From contig NZ_JAHUXA010000008.1 of NCBI RefSeq assembly GCF_019218745.1, positions 1 through 64,000 on the forward strand: a stretch of 64,000 nt of DNA, in the 5' to 3' direction. Both the position numbers and the translations under genes were made by a program. Source of the DNA: Enterobacter sp. ENT03 (GTDB lineage Bacteria > Pseudomonadota > Gammaproteobacteria > Enterobacterales > Enterobacteriaceae). The notes under the pieces are model-generated. The model was not told the origin of the DNA. It saw nothing but the letters and a program-made list of their open reading frames with translations, and ran no database searches. Numbering within the stretch: the first letter of the stretch is position 1; the number at the start of each line of letters is the position of its first letter. Shown in pieces: positions 35,784 to 50,201 of the stretch.

Positions 35784-36242
35784 TTATAGAGACAAATCCT
35801 GCAATCGATCTGAAAGTTGTTCAGCACCAGATTGCTCAGCGTCGATATCTTCCCTGACCTGTTGATACCAGGTCGTTTCATCCCACAGTTCAAATTTATT
35901 AAACTGCCCGACCAGCATCACTTCTTTGTTTAGTCCGGCGTGTTGCCGTAAAACGGGCGGTATCAGTAAACGGCCCGCGCTGTCCATCTGGCATTCGCTG
36001 GCGTGGCCCAGCAATAAGCGCTGCACACGTCGCTCCAGCGGGTTCATGCTCGACAAACGCGATAATTTTTGCTCAATAATTTCCCATTCAGGGAGAGGAT
36101 AAAGCAGCAGACAGGCGTGATGAATATCAATGGTACAAACCAATTGACCAGAAGCGTGCTCGACCAGAAATTCCCGATGACGGGTAGGCACAGCGAGCCG
36201 GCCTTTACTGTCGAGATTGACTAATGTTGCCCCACGGAACAT
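35784..36242 (-). CDS. mraZ: Transcriptional regulator MraZ
   Basis: First gene of the dcw operon, a 152-residue AbrB-type DNA-binding protein that forms rings and represses its own promoter. Two tandem domains each carry the [13 protein letters not shown]-like signature: at about 11-23, and as [13 protein letters not shown] at about 91-103. GAGGTGA precedes the ATG. Its binding boxes are visible upstream. Confidence 0.96.
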   Translation of the reverse strand: MFRGATLVNLDSKGRLAVPTRHREFLVEHASGQLVCTIDIHHACLLLYPLPEWEIIEQKLSRLSSMNPLERRVQRLLLGHASECQMDSAGRLLIPPVLRQHAGLNKEVMLVGQFNKFELWDETTWYQQVREDIDAEQSGAEQLSDRLQDLSL

Positions 36243-36270
36243 GCCAGCTTCACCTCACCCTGACGCTTTT

Positions 36271-36295
36271 CACCACTTTATCCCACAATTCTCCA
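36271..36295 (-). promoter_or_regulatory. MraZ operator: three direct repeats
   Basis: On the minus strand TGGAG, TGGGA and TGGTG occur exactly 10 bases apart (plus-strand positions 36291-36295, 36281-36285, 36271-36275). This matches the known three-box MraZ operator of E. coli. It sits between the Pmra -10 element and the mraZ start, where bound MraZ would block the promoter. Confidence 0.75.
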
Positions 36296-36302
36296 CTGAG
36301 GG

Positions 36303-36332
36303 AGTTTACGGAGCGGAGGAAAAGCTTGTCAA
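36303..36332 (-). promoter_or_regulatory. Pmra promoter of the dcw operon
   Basis: On the minus strand TTGACA (36327-36332) and TAAACT (36303-36308) are separated by 18 bases, a strong sigma-70 promoter. The predicted start near 36296 falls at the edge of the MraZ boxes. Confidence 0.75.
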
Positions 36333-36849
36333 GCCAGCACTGACGCTAACAGGATTAAAAGCATTCCTGTTAATGACGGTAATCAGCGTTGGGGAAATTT
36401 TGCCCACCCTGCGCTGCAAATTAACGTCATGAATATTTGTAAGAAAATAAACCCAATATCCTCACGAGCGTTGCCTCACACTTTCTTATCAGCGTTGAAA
36501 TATAAAGTGTCAGTTTGCGACGCGGGCGGCATTTTAAGCGATATTGCATCCAGATGACAGCACCCGTTGAGGCTATGTGTAGCACGGCTCCGCTGCCATA
36601 AGCGCAATTAAAAAAAGAGGCGATGAAAAGTGGCTGTTAATTCAGCAAATGAGATATGGATGTAACAAAACAATTCAAAATAAACGAATACTTACTTCTT
36701 ATTAGGGTTTAACGCGGCTAACAAATCATTTAGTGGCCGCCATATTAACGTCCCTGGCATTTTCATGGATTAATCCGATTCTTAAGGGAAGGTTATTAAT
36801 TAAGGAAACAGGAAGAGAAGAGGCAGCCGCAGCTGCCTTTAAATACAGG
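36333..36849. other. AT-rich intergenic region between mraZ and cra
   Basis: About 520 bases without a supportable gene. Beyond Pmra I see only AT-rich sequence and, next to cra, a hairpin AGGCAGC/GCTGCCT (36821-36827 with 36832-36838, loop CGCA) that probably ends cra transcription. The similarly sized gap in E. coli is also non-coding. Confidence 0.6.
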
Positions 36850-37854
36850 TTAAATACGGCTTAACACGCCGCGGCGGTAAAGGTTACGGCGAATACGGCT
36901 CAGGCCTGGCTTCGGCTTGCGCGGTTCATCCAGGCTGGCCAGCACGATCTCCAGCACGCGCTCTGCCACATCCCGGTGACGTTGCGCCACAGCCAGCACC
37001 GGGCACTGCAGGAAGTCGAGCAGTTCGTGGTCGCCAAAGGTAGCGATAGCCAGATCTGACGGCAATTTGCCGTCCCGGCGCAGCGTGACGTCCATCACGC
37101 CCTGTAACAGCGCAAAAGAGGTGGTGAACAGTGCCTGTGGCATCGGATGTGTTTCCAGCCATTTTTCGAACAGTTGACCGGCAGCTTCCCGCTCATAACT
37201 GTTGGCATAGAGGTACTGCACTTCACGGGGATCATCTTTCCATGCCGTGCGGAAACCCTGCTCACGCAGAAAGCTCACCGACAGCTCCGGCAGCGCGCCT
37301 AAATACAGAACCGTTTCAGCCGGGAAAGTTCGCAACTCTGCGGCGAGCATTTCGGCGTCGTCCTGATCGGCACCGACCACGCTGGTGAAGTGTTCACGAT
37401 CCAGCGCACGGTCAAGGGCGACAATCGGGAAGGCGTCGTTGGCCCAGCGCTGATAAAAAGGATGCTCGGGGGGTAATGAGGTGGAGACGATAATGGCATC
37501 GACCTGACGTTGCAGCAGATGTTCAATACAACGCATTTCGTTATCCGGCTGATCTTCCGAGCAGGCAATCAGTAATTGATAACCGCGCTGCCGCGCCTGG
37601 CGCTCCAGATAGTTTGCAATCCGCGTATAACTGGTGTTTTCCAGATCGGGGATCACCAGCCCAATCGATCGCGTACGTCCTGCACGCAGCCCGGCCGCTA
37701 CCGCATTCGGATGGTAGTTATGCTCACGGACAACGGCCATGACTTTTTCGACGGTTTTATCGCTGACACGATACTGCTTCGCTTTACCGTTGATGACATA
37801 GCTCGCTGTGGTACGCGAGACGCCGGCTAGCCGGGCGATTTCATCCAGTTTCAC
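36850..37854 (-). CDS. cra: Catabolite repressor-activator Cra (FruR)
   Basis: LacI-family regulator of carbon flux between glycolysis and gluconeogenesis; released from DNA by fructose 1-phosphate or fructose 1,6-bisphosphate. 334 residues as in E. coli. N-terminal helix-turn-helix [20 protein letters not shown], hinge helix near 55, then a periplasmic-binding-protein-like effector domain. The start is GTG (37852-37854), as in E. coli fruR. Confidence 0.97.
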   Translation of the reverse strand: MKLDEIARLAGVSRTTASYVINGKAKQYRVSDKTVEKVMAVVREHNYHPNAVAAGLRAGRTRSIGLVIPDLENTSYTRIANYLERQARQRGYQLLIACSEDQPDNEMRCIEHLLQRQVDAIIVSTSLPPEHPFYQRWANDAFPIVALDRALDREHFTSVVGADQDDAEMLAAELRTFPAETVLYLGALPELSVSFLREQGFRTAWKDDPREVQYLYANSYEREAAGQLFEKWLETHPMPQALFTTSFALLQGVMDVTLRRDGKLPSDLAIATFGDHELLDFLQCPVLAVAQRHRDVAERVLEIVLASLDEPRKPKPGLSRIRRNLYRRGVLSRI

Positions 37855-37988
37855 AATTGCCTCTCAAGAAAAAAAGATACTCCATAACCTTTTTGAGGAT
37901 ATAGGTTAAATTCCATAACATCTAAACGCAGAAAAGTCACTGCGGCAACCGCTTTCGCGCATGGTTTCAATGGTATTCGCAAAAAAAA

Positions 37989-38009
37989 GCCCGACAACGA
38001 GTGTCGGGC
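37989..38009 (-). terminator. ilvH terminator
   Basis: GCCCGACA (37989-37996) pairs with TGTCGGGC (38002-38009); on the minus strand the stem is followed by eight T residues. A strong rho-independent terminator 25 bases after the ilvH stop. Confidence 0.85.
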
Positions 38010-38034
38010 CGGGAATTATGCTGACGCTATCGCC

Positions 38035-38526
38035 TTAACGCATGATCTTATCGCCGCGCGACAGACCCACGACGCCGGAGCGTGCCACTTCAACAATTTT
38101 GGCGACATCGCGGATGGTGGCGAGAAAGGCGTCCAACTTGTCACTGGTGCCGGCGAGCTGAACCGTGTAAATCGACGGCGTCACGTCAATGATCTGCCCG
38201 CGGAAGATCTCGGCGTTGCGTTTCACCTCTTCGCGTCCGTATCCGCTGGCCTGGATTTTCACCAGCATGATCTCGCGCTCAACGTGCGCGCCCTGCCCCA
38301 GTTCGTTGACGCGCAGTACGTCTACCAGCTTGTGCAGCTGCTTTTCGATCTGCTCAAGCACTTTAGCATCGCCCACCGTCTGAATGGTCATGCGGGAGAG
38401 CGTGGGATCGTCAGTGGGAGCCACGGTCAGGCTTTCAATGTTATAGCCGCGCTGGGAAAACAGGCCAATCACGCGGGACAACGCCCCGGATTCGTTTTCC
38501 AGTAACACAGATAATATCCGGCGCAT
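38035..38526 (-). CDS. ilvH: Acetolactate synthase III regulatory subunit
   Basis: Small subunit that gives valine feedback control to IlvI in branched-chain amino acid synthesis. 163 residues as in E. coli when started at ATG 38526 ([14 protein letters not shown]). N-terminal ACT domain ([21 protein letters not shown]) holds the valine site. GAGGAC precedes the ATG; two bases after the ilvI stop, so translation is coupled. Confidence 0.96.
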   Translation of the reverse strand: MRRILSVLLENESGALSRVIGLFSQRGYNIESLTVAPTDDPTLSRMTIQTVGDAKVLEQIEKQLHKLVDVLRVNELGQGAHVEREIMLVKIQASGYGREEVKRNAEIFRGQIIDVTPSIYTVQLAGTSDKLDAFLATIRDVAKIVEVARSGVVGLSRGDKIMR

Positions 38527-38528
38527 AA

Positions 38529-40253
38529 TCAGGTCCTCTCCGTTTTGCTTAACCACATCTCATCCATGCCGCCGCCGCGAATGTGCATCGGATAAACGTG
38601 TTCACTGCCGTCGACAATCACATCCACAAACACCAGGCGATTATTGCGTACCTGCGCAAGCGCCTCGGCCAGTTTACTTTCCAGCTCGGCGGGCTGCGTG
38701 ATGCGTATCCCGACATGGCCGTAGGCTTCGGCGAGGCGCACGAAGTCAGGCAGCGAGGTCATGTACGACTGGGAGTGGCGACCCGAATAAATCATGTCCT
38801 GCCACTGCTTCACCATCCCCAGATAACCATTGTTCAGGTTCAGCACCAGCACCGGCAGCTCGTATTGCAGCGCGGTGGAGAGTTCCTGAATGTTCATCTG
38901 GATGCTACCGTCGCCGGTCACGCAGATCACCGTTTCGTCCGGCAGCGCCATTTTTACGCCCAGCGCCGCGGGCAGGCCAAAGCCCATGGTGCCGAGGCCG
39001 CCGGAGTTGATCCAGCGACGAGGCTTATCAAACGGATAATAAAGTGCGGCAAACATCTGATGCTGGCCGACGTCGGAGGTCACATACGCCTCGCCCTGGG
39101 TTAAGCGCCAGATGGTTTCGATCACCGCCTGTGGTTTAATGCTTTCGCTGCTGGTGTCATATCTAAGACACTGACGGGCGCGCCACTGATCGATTTGAAG
39201 CCACCAGTCGCGAATATCGTCCAGCGGCTGACTGCTCTCTTCCTGCGCCAACAGGTCCAGCATCTGCTCCAGCACCTGCCGCGCATCGCCGACAATAGGC
39301 ACATCCGCCGCCACGGTTTTGGAAATGGACGTGGGATCGATGTCGATGTGCAGCACGGTGGCGTTGGGACAGTACTTCATCAGGTTGTTAGTGGTGCGAT
39401 CGTCAAAACGCACGCCGACGGCAAAAATGACATCAGAGTGATGCATCGTTATGTTGGCTTCGTAGGTGCCGTGCATACCCAGCATGCCGAGCGCCTGACG
39501 ATGTGTTGCCGGGAACGCCCCCAGCCCCATTAACGACGAGGCCACCGGCAGGTTGAGCTTTTCGATAAGCGTGCGTAGCTGCGTTTCACAGGCCGCATTC
39601 ACCGCCCCGCCGCCGACGTAGACCACCGGCTTTTTCGCCGCGATCAGCGTTTGCAGCGCGCGTTTGATCTGGCCTTTGTGGCCCTGGGTGGTCGGATTAT
39701 AAGAGCGCATGCTGACCGACTCGGGCCAGACATAGGGGAATTTGTTCGCCGGGTTCATGATGTCTTTTGGCAAATCGACCACCACCGGCCCCGGACGGCC
39801 ACTCGCCGCCAGCCAGAACGCTTTTTTCAGCACACCGGGAATGTCTTCCGTCTGCTTGACGAGGAAACTGTGCTTTACCACCGGGCGGGAGATCCCCACC
39901 ATGTCGCACTCCTGGAAAGCATCATAGCCGATGAGCGAGGTCGCCACCTGACCGGACAGCACCACCAGCGGAATGGAATCCATATACGCGGTAGCGATAC
40001 CGGTAATGGCGTTAGTGGCACCCGGCCCTGAGGTCACCAGCACGACCCCGACTTCCCCGGTCGCACGTGCCAGCCCGTCCGCCATATGCACCGCCGCCTG
40101 CTCATGGCGCACCAGCACATGATCAATGCCCCCTACCGTATGTAAGGCATCATAAATATCAAGGACGGCGCCTCCGGGATAACCGAATACTTGCTTTACG
40201 CCCTGATCGATAAGCGACCGGACGACCATCTCGGCTCCAGACAACATCTCCAT
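38529..40253 (-). CDS. ilvI: Acetolactate synthase III catalytic subunit
   Basis: TPP- and FAD-dependent condensation of pyruvate to acetolactate or acetohydroxybutyrate. 574 residues as in E. coli. [14 protein letters not shown] and the [18 protein letters not shown] glutamate region activate [17 protein letters not shown] and [14 protein letters not shown] bind Mg and diphosphate. In E. coli the operon is activated by Lrp and repressed by leucine; the upstream AT-rich region fits that. Confidence 0.97.
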   Translation of the reverse strand: MEMLSGAEMVVRSLIDQGVKQVFGYPGGAVLDIYDALHTVGGIDHVLVRHEQAAVHMADGLARATGEVGVVLVTSGPGATNAITGIATAYMDSIPLVVLSGQVATSLIGYDAFQECDMVGISRPVVKHSFLVKQTEDIPGVLKKAFWLAASGRPGPVVVDLPKDIMNPANKFPYVWPESVSMRSYNPTTQGHKGQIKRALQTLIAAKKPVVYVGGGAVNAACETQLRTLIEKLNLPVASSLMGLGAFPATHRQALGMLGMHGTYEANITMHHSDVIFAVGVRFDDRTTNNLMKYCPNATVLHIDIDPTSISKTVAADVPIVGDARQVLEQMLDLLAQEESSQPLDDIRDWWLQIDQWRARQCLRYDTSSESIKPQAVIETIWRLTQGEAYVTSDVGQHQMFAALYYPFDKPRRWINSGGLGTMGFGLPAALGVKMALPDETVICVTGDGSIQMNIQELSTALQYELPVLVLNLNNGYLGMVKQWQDMIYSGRHSQSYMTSLPDFVRLAEAYGHVGIRITQPAELESKLAEALAQVRNNRLVFVDVIVDGSEHVYPMHIRGGGMDEMWLSKTERT

Positions 40254-40560
40254 GGTTTGCCTCCAGGCATTATTTTGTTATTTGAGGATCACCTTAACCG
40301 CTCAAAATGAGGCAGGCAATTGGCAAACGTTTAGCCCGACGGTCATCAGGAAGTAGAATTAAGAGGTCGGCGAAGGTTAAAAAGAAGAATACACCATGAT
40401 AAGTAAAGACGATGACTCATCATCACGGTAAAGCGGAGTGTGACAGGTAATCATGCATTTTTAACGCCGCGCTGACGGCCACGTTAAAAATGCATTAGTA
40501 GAAAATATCGCATTATGAATTTTTAGCAGAATAAATCTGACACTATACCGATACTGATCC
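40254..40560. other. ilvIH promoter region and leuO 3' flank
   Basis: 307 bases with no gene. It should carry the ilvIH promoter and Lrp sites; TAGCAGAATAAATCTG at 40524-40539 resembles the Lrp consensus but imperfectly. A 14-bp perfect inverted repeat at 40453-40466 and 40482-40495 is listed separately. Confidence 0.5.
40453..40495. repeat. 14-bp perfect inverted repeat upstream of ilvI
   Basis: ATGCATTTTTAACG (40453-40466) and CGTTAAAAATGCAT (40482-40495) flank a 15-base GC-rich loop that can itself pair (GCCG with CGGC). The T-run lies in the first arm and the A-run in the second, the opposite of an intrinsic terminator, so a cruciform or protein-binding site is more likely. Confidence 0.6.
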
Positions 40561-41505
40561 TTAACGACGGCAAACGGAAACCAACAACTCCTCCATCCAT
40601 TGATGGCCCTTATCGCGCCCTGCCGCTTCATGCCAGGAAAGGAAACAGGTGCGACTATTAAGTTTCAACGGTAACGGCAAAATTTGGAGTTCTAATTTAT
40701 CGGCATATTCATCCGCTAACCAGCGCGGGGCAATGGCGACCAGATGCGTTTGCGATACCACATTCAGAACACTAATTAATGCCATCCCTTGATAAGCGAT
40801 ACAGCGCTGTTTTTCTGGCGTGTCATACCAGGCCTGGCTAAATGAGGCATAACGATCCAGTGCGACAACCGCATGTTCTTCGTTATACACATCACTTTCT
40901 CTTAATGGTCCAATCAGGCGCGGATGTTTTTTACTGGCGACCAGCACCATTTCGTCTTTAAACAGTGGAATACAGGAAAACTCCGGGCGACGAAACTCTT
41001 CGTAACCAATCACGAACTCAATTTCCTGATAGCGCAGTTGATGTTCCGTATTGTGATTGAGGGAAGATTTGAAGACTAAATGAATATTCGGGGCCATTTC
41101 TTCGACGCGATTATAAATCACCGACGTCAGATAATTATCCAGAGGGCTACAAACACATAAATTAAACACCCGCGCGCTGTTAATGGGTTCAAAACCCGCG
41201 CCTGGCAGTTCATTCTGAATGAGCTGCAACGCCTGACGAACTGAGCCGTACAGCTGGAAAGCGCGGGCGGTTGGCTGGATGCCGCGACCATAGCGGACAA
41301 ACAGTTCATCATCGAACATCACTTTCAGACGGGCAACGGCGTTACTGACCGCGGGTTGCGACATCTGCAAATGCATCGCGGCGCGGGTGATATTTTGCTC
41401 CTGCATCACCACGTCAAATACCGTGAGTAAATTAAGGTCGACCATTCGCAGCTTTGGTTTCGTCGCTTCGGATGGATTAATATTGATAATGTTTTCTTCT
41501 GGCAT
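40561..41505 (-). CDS. leuO: LysR-type global regulator LeuO
   Basis: Antagonist of H-NS silencing and regulator of the leu region, stress and defence genes. 314 residues from ATG 41505, the E. coli length. N-terminal winged helix with [24 protein letters not shown] near 43-66, then the effector-binding domain. GTGGAG precedes the ATG; an in-frame GTG at 41523 has an even better GGGAGG at 5 nt, so a form six residues longer is possible. Divergent from leuABCD. Confidence 0.93.
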   Translation of the reverse strand: MPEENIININPSEATKPKLRMVDLNLLTVFDVVMQEQNITRAAMHLQMSQPAVSNAVARLKVMFDDELFVRYGRGIQPTARAFQLYGSVRQALQLIQNELPGAGFEPINSARVFNLCVCSPLDNYLTSVIYNRVEEMAPNIHLVFKSSLNHNTEHQLRYQEIEFVIGYEEFRRPEFSCIPLFKDEMVLVASKKHPRLIGPLRESDVYNEEHAVVALDRYASFSQAWYDTPEKQRCIAYQGMALISVLNVVSQTHLVAIAPRWLADEYADKLELQILPLPLKLNSRTCFLSWHEAAGRDKGHQWMEELLVSVCRR

Positions 41506-41523
41506 ATTGAACTCCACTGTCAC

Positions 41524-42072
41524 GCCAACCTCCCTTTACTTATGCAGTAATAATTTCGTGAAATATTATTTACCATGCATATGAAACAAGAAAAAGAAGA
41601 TTTTTACAAAATAGGAATACATAAAGATTTATTGATGAGTCAAGAGATTAAATTTAGTAATCAATCTGGCTGATTTGCGATCAATACATTCATCATGCAA
41701 GTTGCGGCAAATAAAAACATACATACCGTGAATATTCATAACCACTTTTATTTAAGATCTGTTTTAGTATTTCTTAACTCAAAACAATGACGCTTTGGCA
41801 AATTAACATAACCAACAAAATAGTTAACAATAAAACGTTAAGATAAAACCAGGCTCAGAAACAAGTAATGTAAAATCATGGTGATACAAACGGGGTTCTT
41901 ATCATGTCGTTTTACAAGTAAACATAAACAGTCATGTGCATTTGTCACAAAATGCAAACGCACCATTTTCCCCAAAAAAGATGTCACTGGCTTAGCTGCC
42001 GCATACAGCACAATTACCTCATCTCGCCAGTCAGCAGACGCGGTTAAAAAAGGTGATTTGCCGAAGCGGGGG
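41524..42072. other. AT-rich leuO-leuL intergenic region
   Basis: About 550 bases of AT-rich DNA with many A and T tracts and no supportable gene. In E. coli and Salmonella the same interval holds H-NS-bound silencer elements and the leuO promoter; the base composition here is compatible, but no discrete operator can be read with confidence. Confidence 0.5.
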
Positions 42073-42101
42073 TTGACATCACATAACGTATCCAGTACCA
42101 C
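42073..42101 (+). promoter_or_regulatory. leuLABCD promoter
   Basis: TTGACA at 42073-42078 with TACCAC at 42096-42101, 17-base spacing. The block TTGACATC...TATCCAGTA is shared with the E. coli/Salmonella leu promoter, which is sensitive to local supercoiling. It lies about 60 bases before leuL. Confidence 0.65.
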
Positions 42102-42135
42102 TAGAGGTATATTGTATTCATCTGGAGCATGACAC

Positions 42136-42222
42136 ATGATTCGTCACATTCGTTTCGCCGGTCTACTACTACTAAACGCATCTTCATTGCGCGGTGGACT
42201 GGTGGGCGACACACAGAATTAA
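42136..42222 (+). CDS. leuL: leu operon leader peptide LeuL
   Basis: A 28-residue leader read as MIRHIRFAGLLLLNASSLRG, then GLVGDTQN and stop. Four consecutive Leu codons, all the rare CTA, sense leucyl-tRNA supply: stalling here prevents the downstream terminator from forming. GGAG lies 8 nt upstream of the ATG. The E. coli leader is also 28 residues with four CTA codons. Too short for ordinary gene callers. Confidence 0.93.
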   Translation: MIRHIRFAGLLLLNASSLRGGLVGDTQN

Positions 42223-42244
42223 GTCATCTCCCGGTAGAATAACG

Positions 42245-42271
42245 AACCCGCGCTATTGCGCGGGTTTTTTT
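42245..42271 (+). terminator. leu operon attenuator
   Basis: AACCCGCGC (42245-42253) pairs with GCGCGGGTT (42258-42266) over a TATT loop, followed by a run of seven T. It lies 22 bases after leuL and 44 before leuA. Confidence 0.9.
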
Positions 42272-42314
42272 ATGCTCGTAGCAAAGCGCCCTCAGACAGA
42301 CAAGGACCTAAACC

Positions 42315-44977
<2,663 letters not shown>

Positions 44978-44979
44978 TC

Positions 44980-46996
<2,017 letters not shown>

Positions 46997-46998
46997 TC

Positions 46999-47115
46999 CC
47001 GTTGCCGGATGGCGCTTTGCTTATCCGGCCTACCATTCTTGCCCGGCGGCGCAAGCTTGCCGGGCCTACGCGTGAAGTTGTAGGCCGGGTAAGGCGCAGC
47101 CGCCACCCGGCACAT
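46999..47115. repeat. REP/BIME cluster between leuD and setA
   Basis: Three GC-rich palindromic units of the enterobacterial REP type: GTTGCCGGATGGCG...CTTATCCGGCCTAC near 46999-47031, TGCCCGGCGGCGCAAGC...GCCGGGCCTAC near 47040-47070, and GTAGGCCGGGTAAGGCG...CCGCCACCCGGCA near 47080-47113. The last two are in opposite orientation, a BIME. They lie between two convergent genes, a typical place. Confidence 0.8.
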
Positions 47116-47124
47116 TCCACCAGA

Positions 47125-48303
47125 CTACACGTCCTTCACCCGGCTGGTAATGCCAAGCGTCACCACAGAAATCCCGGCAATCACCCAGTACACCACCCCG
47201 TGACCATAACTTTGCGCCAGCGCCCCCTGGATCACCCCGGCTAAAATCACGCCGGTGGAAATACTGTTGGTAAACAGCGTGGTCGCCGATCCCGCGCGGC
47301 CCGGCATCAGATCCTGGAACCACAGCATGCCGATCCCGGCGACAATGCCGATGAAAATGGCGTTAAACAGTTGCAGGGCGAGCAGCGCCACCTGGCTGTG
47401 GAAGAAAATCAGGCCGATGTAAAACAGCACGCCCGCCGCTACCGCAAGGGTCATCATGCGACGTTTACCGAACCGTTTCACGTAGAAACCGGCGAGGATC
47501 ATCGCCGGGATTTCCAGCCCTGCCGCCGTGCCCATCAGTATCCCCGCCAGCTTATCCGGCAGCCCCAGATCGGCACTGATCCACAGCGGCATATCGATGA
47601 TGTACATGGTGTTGCAGGTCCACATCAGCGTGGAGGCGATAAACAGCAGGCGCACGTTTTTGTCGCCCCAGCCGCTGACGCGGGTGACCGGCACATCAGC
47701 CGCCTGCTCCACCCGCGCCACCGACGGCAGTATCAGCGCAATCAGCGCCAGGCTGACGGCGAAGATCCCGGCGGCGATGCAGAACATGGTGGTAAAGCCG
47801 TAATTCAGCGCGATCATAAAGGCCAGCGGCGGGCCAATCACCCACGCCAGCGACAACTGCGCACGCATCACCGAGCTGAACATCACCACTTCGCGCGCCG
47901 AGTTATCAGCATATTCACGCGCAAGGGCAAACAGCTGCGGCATGGCGGTATTGGCGATGGAGGCCAGCAGCACGCCGCAGGTTATCAGCGTTAAATAGTG
48001 GCGGTTGAAAGCAAACAGCAGCGCATTGCCGATGGCCATGGCGCAGCACAGCATGATCAGTTTGCGGCGATCGCCCCGGCTGTCGGATCGTTTTGCCAGC
48101 CACAGGCTCACCAGGATCCCGGCGATGGCGTTGACGGTGTAAAACAGACCGACCCAGAACGGCTGCGCGCCGACCTCACGGCTGAGAAACAGACTGAGCG
48201 TCGGTGCCTGCAAGGCGCCGGCGATCCCCATCATAAAGGCAACGATCATAAACGCGGCATAGACCCCGTTCAGACGTCTGCCCATCGTCATAAGCCACAG
48301 CAT
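47125..48303 (-). CDS. setA: Sugar efflux transporter SetA
   Basis: MFS exporter of glucose, lactose and analogues, induced with SgrS during glucose-phosphate stress. 392 residues, the E. coli length, from ATG 48303 (MLWLMTMGRRLNGVYA); the open frame continues upstream but runs through the sgrS terminator. Twelve hydrophobic segments; LWLAKRSDSRGDRRKL is the MFS loop 2-3 motif. It lies directly downstream of sgrS, so it is probably cotranscribed by read-through. Confidence 0.95.
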   Translation of the reverse strand: MLWLMTMGRRLNGVYAAFMIVAFMMGIAGALQAPTLSLFLSREVGAQPFWVGLFYTVNAIAGILVSLWLAKRSDSRGDRRKLIMLCCAMAIGNALLFAFNRHYLTLITCGVLLASIANTAMPQLFALAREYADNSAREVVMFSSVMRAQLSLAWVIGPPLAFMIALNYGFTTMFCIAAGIFAVSLALIALILPSVARVEQAADVPVTRVSGWGDKNVRLLFIASTLMWTCNTMYIIDMPLWISADLGLPDKLAGILMGTAAGLEIPAMILAGFYVKRFGKRRMMTLAVAAGVLFYIGLIFFHSQVALLALQLFNAIFIGIVAGIGMLWFQDLMPGRAGSATTLFTNSISTGVILAGVIQGALAQSYGHGVVYWVIAGISVVTLGITSRVKDV

Positions 48304-48332
48304 AATTCGTCCTTTTGAGCGCGCAAACAATG

Positions 48333-48446
48333 AAAAAAGCCAGCAGATAATACCTGCTGGCGTGGCGATTAGCACCAATACTCAGTCACACATGCTGGAA
48401 GCGAATGCTGTAACAGCCCTCCCCGCTTCCAACGACGTTCAGTATT
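48333..48446 (-). ncRNA. sgrS: SgrS small RNA, short form without sgrT
   Basis: On the minus strand the hallmark ptsG-pairing segment GTGTGACTGAGTATTGGTG lies at 48373-48391. It is followed by the terminator stem GCCAGCAG/CTGCTGGC (48339-48346 with 48354-48361) and six T residues, as in the E. coli SgrS 3' end. A further stem GGAAGCG/CGCTTCC (48397-48403, 48424-48430) precedes it. With a -10-like TATATT at 48452-48457, the RNA would be only about 115 nt, against 227 in E. coli, and no SgrT reading frame fits. The 5' end is inferred. Hfq-dependent silencing of glucose PTS mRNA is the known role. Confidence 0.85.
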
Positions 48447-48500
48447 GGCTTAATATAGGGATTAATAAATTGATGAGTTTTCGTCAGGAGTTCCCCTTTT

Positions 48501-50162
48501 ATGTCGTCAGGTCGTCTGCAACAACAATTCATCCGTCTGTGGCAGTGTTGCGACGGCGCGACTCAGGAAACCACGCTGAGCGAACTGGCCGAACTGCTGA
48601 GCTGTTCGCGCCGCCATATGCGTACCCTGCTCAACACCATGCAGGCACGTGGCTGGCTCACCTGGGAAGCGGAAGCCGGACGGGGTAAGCGCTCACGCCT
48701 TACCTTTCTTTATACCGGACTGGCGCTACAACAGCAGCGGGCGGAAGATCTGCTGGAGCAGGATCGCATCGATCAGCTGGTGCAACTGGTGGGCGACAAA
48801 ACCGCCGTGCGTCAGATGCTGGTGTCGCACCTGGGGCGCAGTTTTCGCCAGGGCCGCCACATTCTGCGCGTGCTCTATTACCGCCCGCTGCGCAATCTGC
48901 TGCCCGGCACGGCGTTAAGACGCTCCGAATCCCATATCGCCCGCCAGATCTTCAGCGCCCTGACGCGCGTAAATGAGGAAAACGGGGAACTGGAAGCAGA
49001 TATTGCCCATCACTGGCAGCAACTTTCCCCGCTGCACTGGCGATTTTATCTGCGGCCCGGCATTCATTTTCACCACGGGCGCGAGCTGGAAATGCGCGAC
49101 GTCATCACCTCCCTTGAGCGCATCAACGCCTTTCCGCTCTATTCGCATATCACGCAGATCGTCTCCCCCACGCCGTGGACGCTGGACATTCATCTCGCCG
49201 AGCCGGACAGCTGGCTACCGTGGCTGTTAGGCCATGTGCAGTCGATGATCCTGCCACATGAATGGCAGTCGATGAGCAGTTTCGCCAGCCTGCCGGTCGG
49301 CACCGGCCCCTATGCCGTCACCCGTAACAACAACAGCCAGCTGAAGATCCAGGCCTTTGACGACTACTTTGGCTTTCGCGCGCTTATTGATGAAGTGAAC
49401 GTCTGGGTGCTGCCGGAAGTGAACGACGATCCCAGCGGCGGCCTGACGCTGGAAGGCCCCGGCGAGGGTGAAAAAGCCGTCGAGAGCCGCCTTGAAGAGG
49501 GCTGCTATTATCTGCTGTTTGATGCCCGCACGCCCAGGGGCAACAACCCGGCGGTCCGGGACTGGATCAGCCATGTGCTCTCCCCCGCCAGCCTGCTGTA
49601 TCACGGCGACGAGCACTATCAGCGCTTCTGGTTTCCGGCGTACGGTCTGCTGCCGCGCTGGCACCACGCGCGACCGGGCGGCAGCGAAATCGAAAAACCT
49701 GCCGGGCTGGAGTCCCTCACGCTGACCTACTACCGGGAACATCAGGAGCACAAAGTTATTGCCCGCTCGATGATCGCCCTGCTGGCGCAGCACCAGGTGC
49801 GGCTGGAAATCCGGGAAGTGGAGTACGAGGAGTGGCACAGCGGCGAGGTGACCAGCGACATCTGGCTCAACAGCGCCAACTTCACGCTGCCGCTCGATTT
49901 CTCGCTGTTCACGCATTTATACGAAGTGCCGCTGATCCAGCAGTGCATTCCCCGCGACTGGCAACAGGATGCCGCGCACTGGCGCGCAGGCGACATGAAT
50001 CTGGCGACCTGGTGCCAGCAACTGATGGCGAACCGCGCGATTGTGCCGTTGATCCACCACTGGCTGACCATCAACGGTCAGCGCAGTATGCGTGGATTAC
50101 GCATGAATACGCTGGGATGGTTTGACTTTAAATCCGCCTGGTTTGCACCGCCGGATCCGTGA
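48501..50162 (+). CDS. sgrR: SgrR, transcriptional activator of sgrS
   Basis: Senses sugar-phosphate stress and activates the divergent sgrS gene. 553 residues (551 in E. coli). N-terminal winged helix (about 1-110, with [23 protein letters not shown]) and a solute-binding-protein-like C-terminal domain (about 160-550) thought to bind the signal. The C-terminus [19 protein letters not shown] is conserved. The ATG is 45-50 bases from the predicted sgrS promoter. The 3' end is partly duplicated at 50961-51077. Confidence 0.96.
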   Translation: MSSGRLQQQFIRLWQCCDGATQETTLSELAELLSCSRRHMRTLLNTMQARGWLTWEAEAGRGKRSRLTFLYTGLALQQQRAEDLLEQDRIDQLVQLVGDKTAVRQMLVSHLGRSFRQGRHILRVLYYRPLRNLLPGTALRRSESHIARQIFSALTRVNEENGELEADIAHHWQQLSPLHWRFYLRPGIHFHHGRELEMRDVITSLERINAFPLYSHITQIVSPTPWTLDIHLAEPDSWLPWLLGHVQSMILPHEWQSMSSFASLPVGTGPYAVTRNNNSQLKIQAFDDYFGFRALIDEVNVWVLPEVNDDPSGGLTLEGPGEGEKAVESRLEEGCYYLLFDARTPRGNNPAVRDWISHVLSPASLLYHGDEHYQRFWFPAYGLLPRWHHARPGGSEIEKPAGLESLTLTYYREHQEHKVIARSMIALLAQHQVRLEIREVEYEEWHSGEVTSDIWLNSANFTLPLDFSLFTHLYEVPLIQQCIPRDWQQDAAHWRAGDMNLATWCQQLMANRAIVPLIHHWLTINGQRSMRGLRMNTLGWFDFKSAWFAPPDP

Positions 50163-50201
50163 GGAGAATGTCGGTGGACCCTGGCCCAGCGAATGACCCG
50201 T

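Noticed and set aside
42129-42135. ATG at 42129 as leuL start
   Set aside because: Different frame without the four Leu codons; the ATG at 42136 gives a 28-residue leader matching E. coli.
48304-48378. N-terminal extension of SetA to 48378
   Set aside because: These codons cover the SgrS terminator and seed; the 392-residue form matches E. coli exactly.
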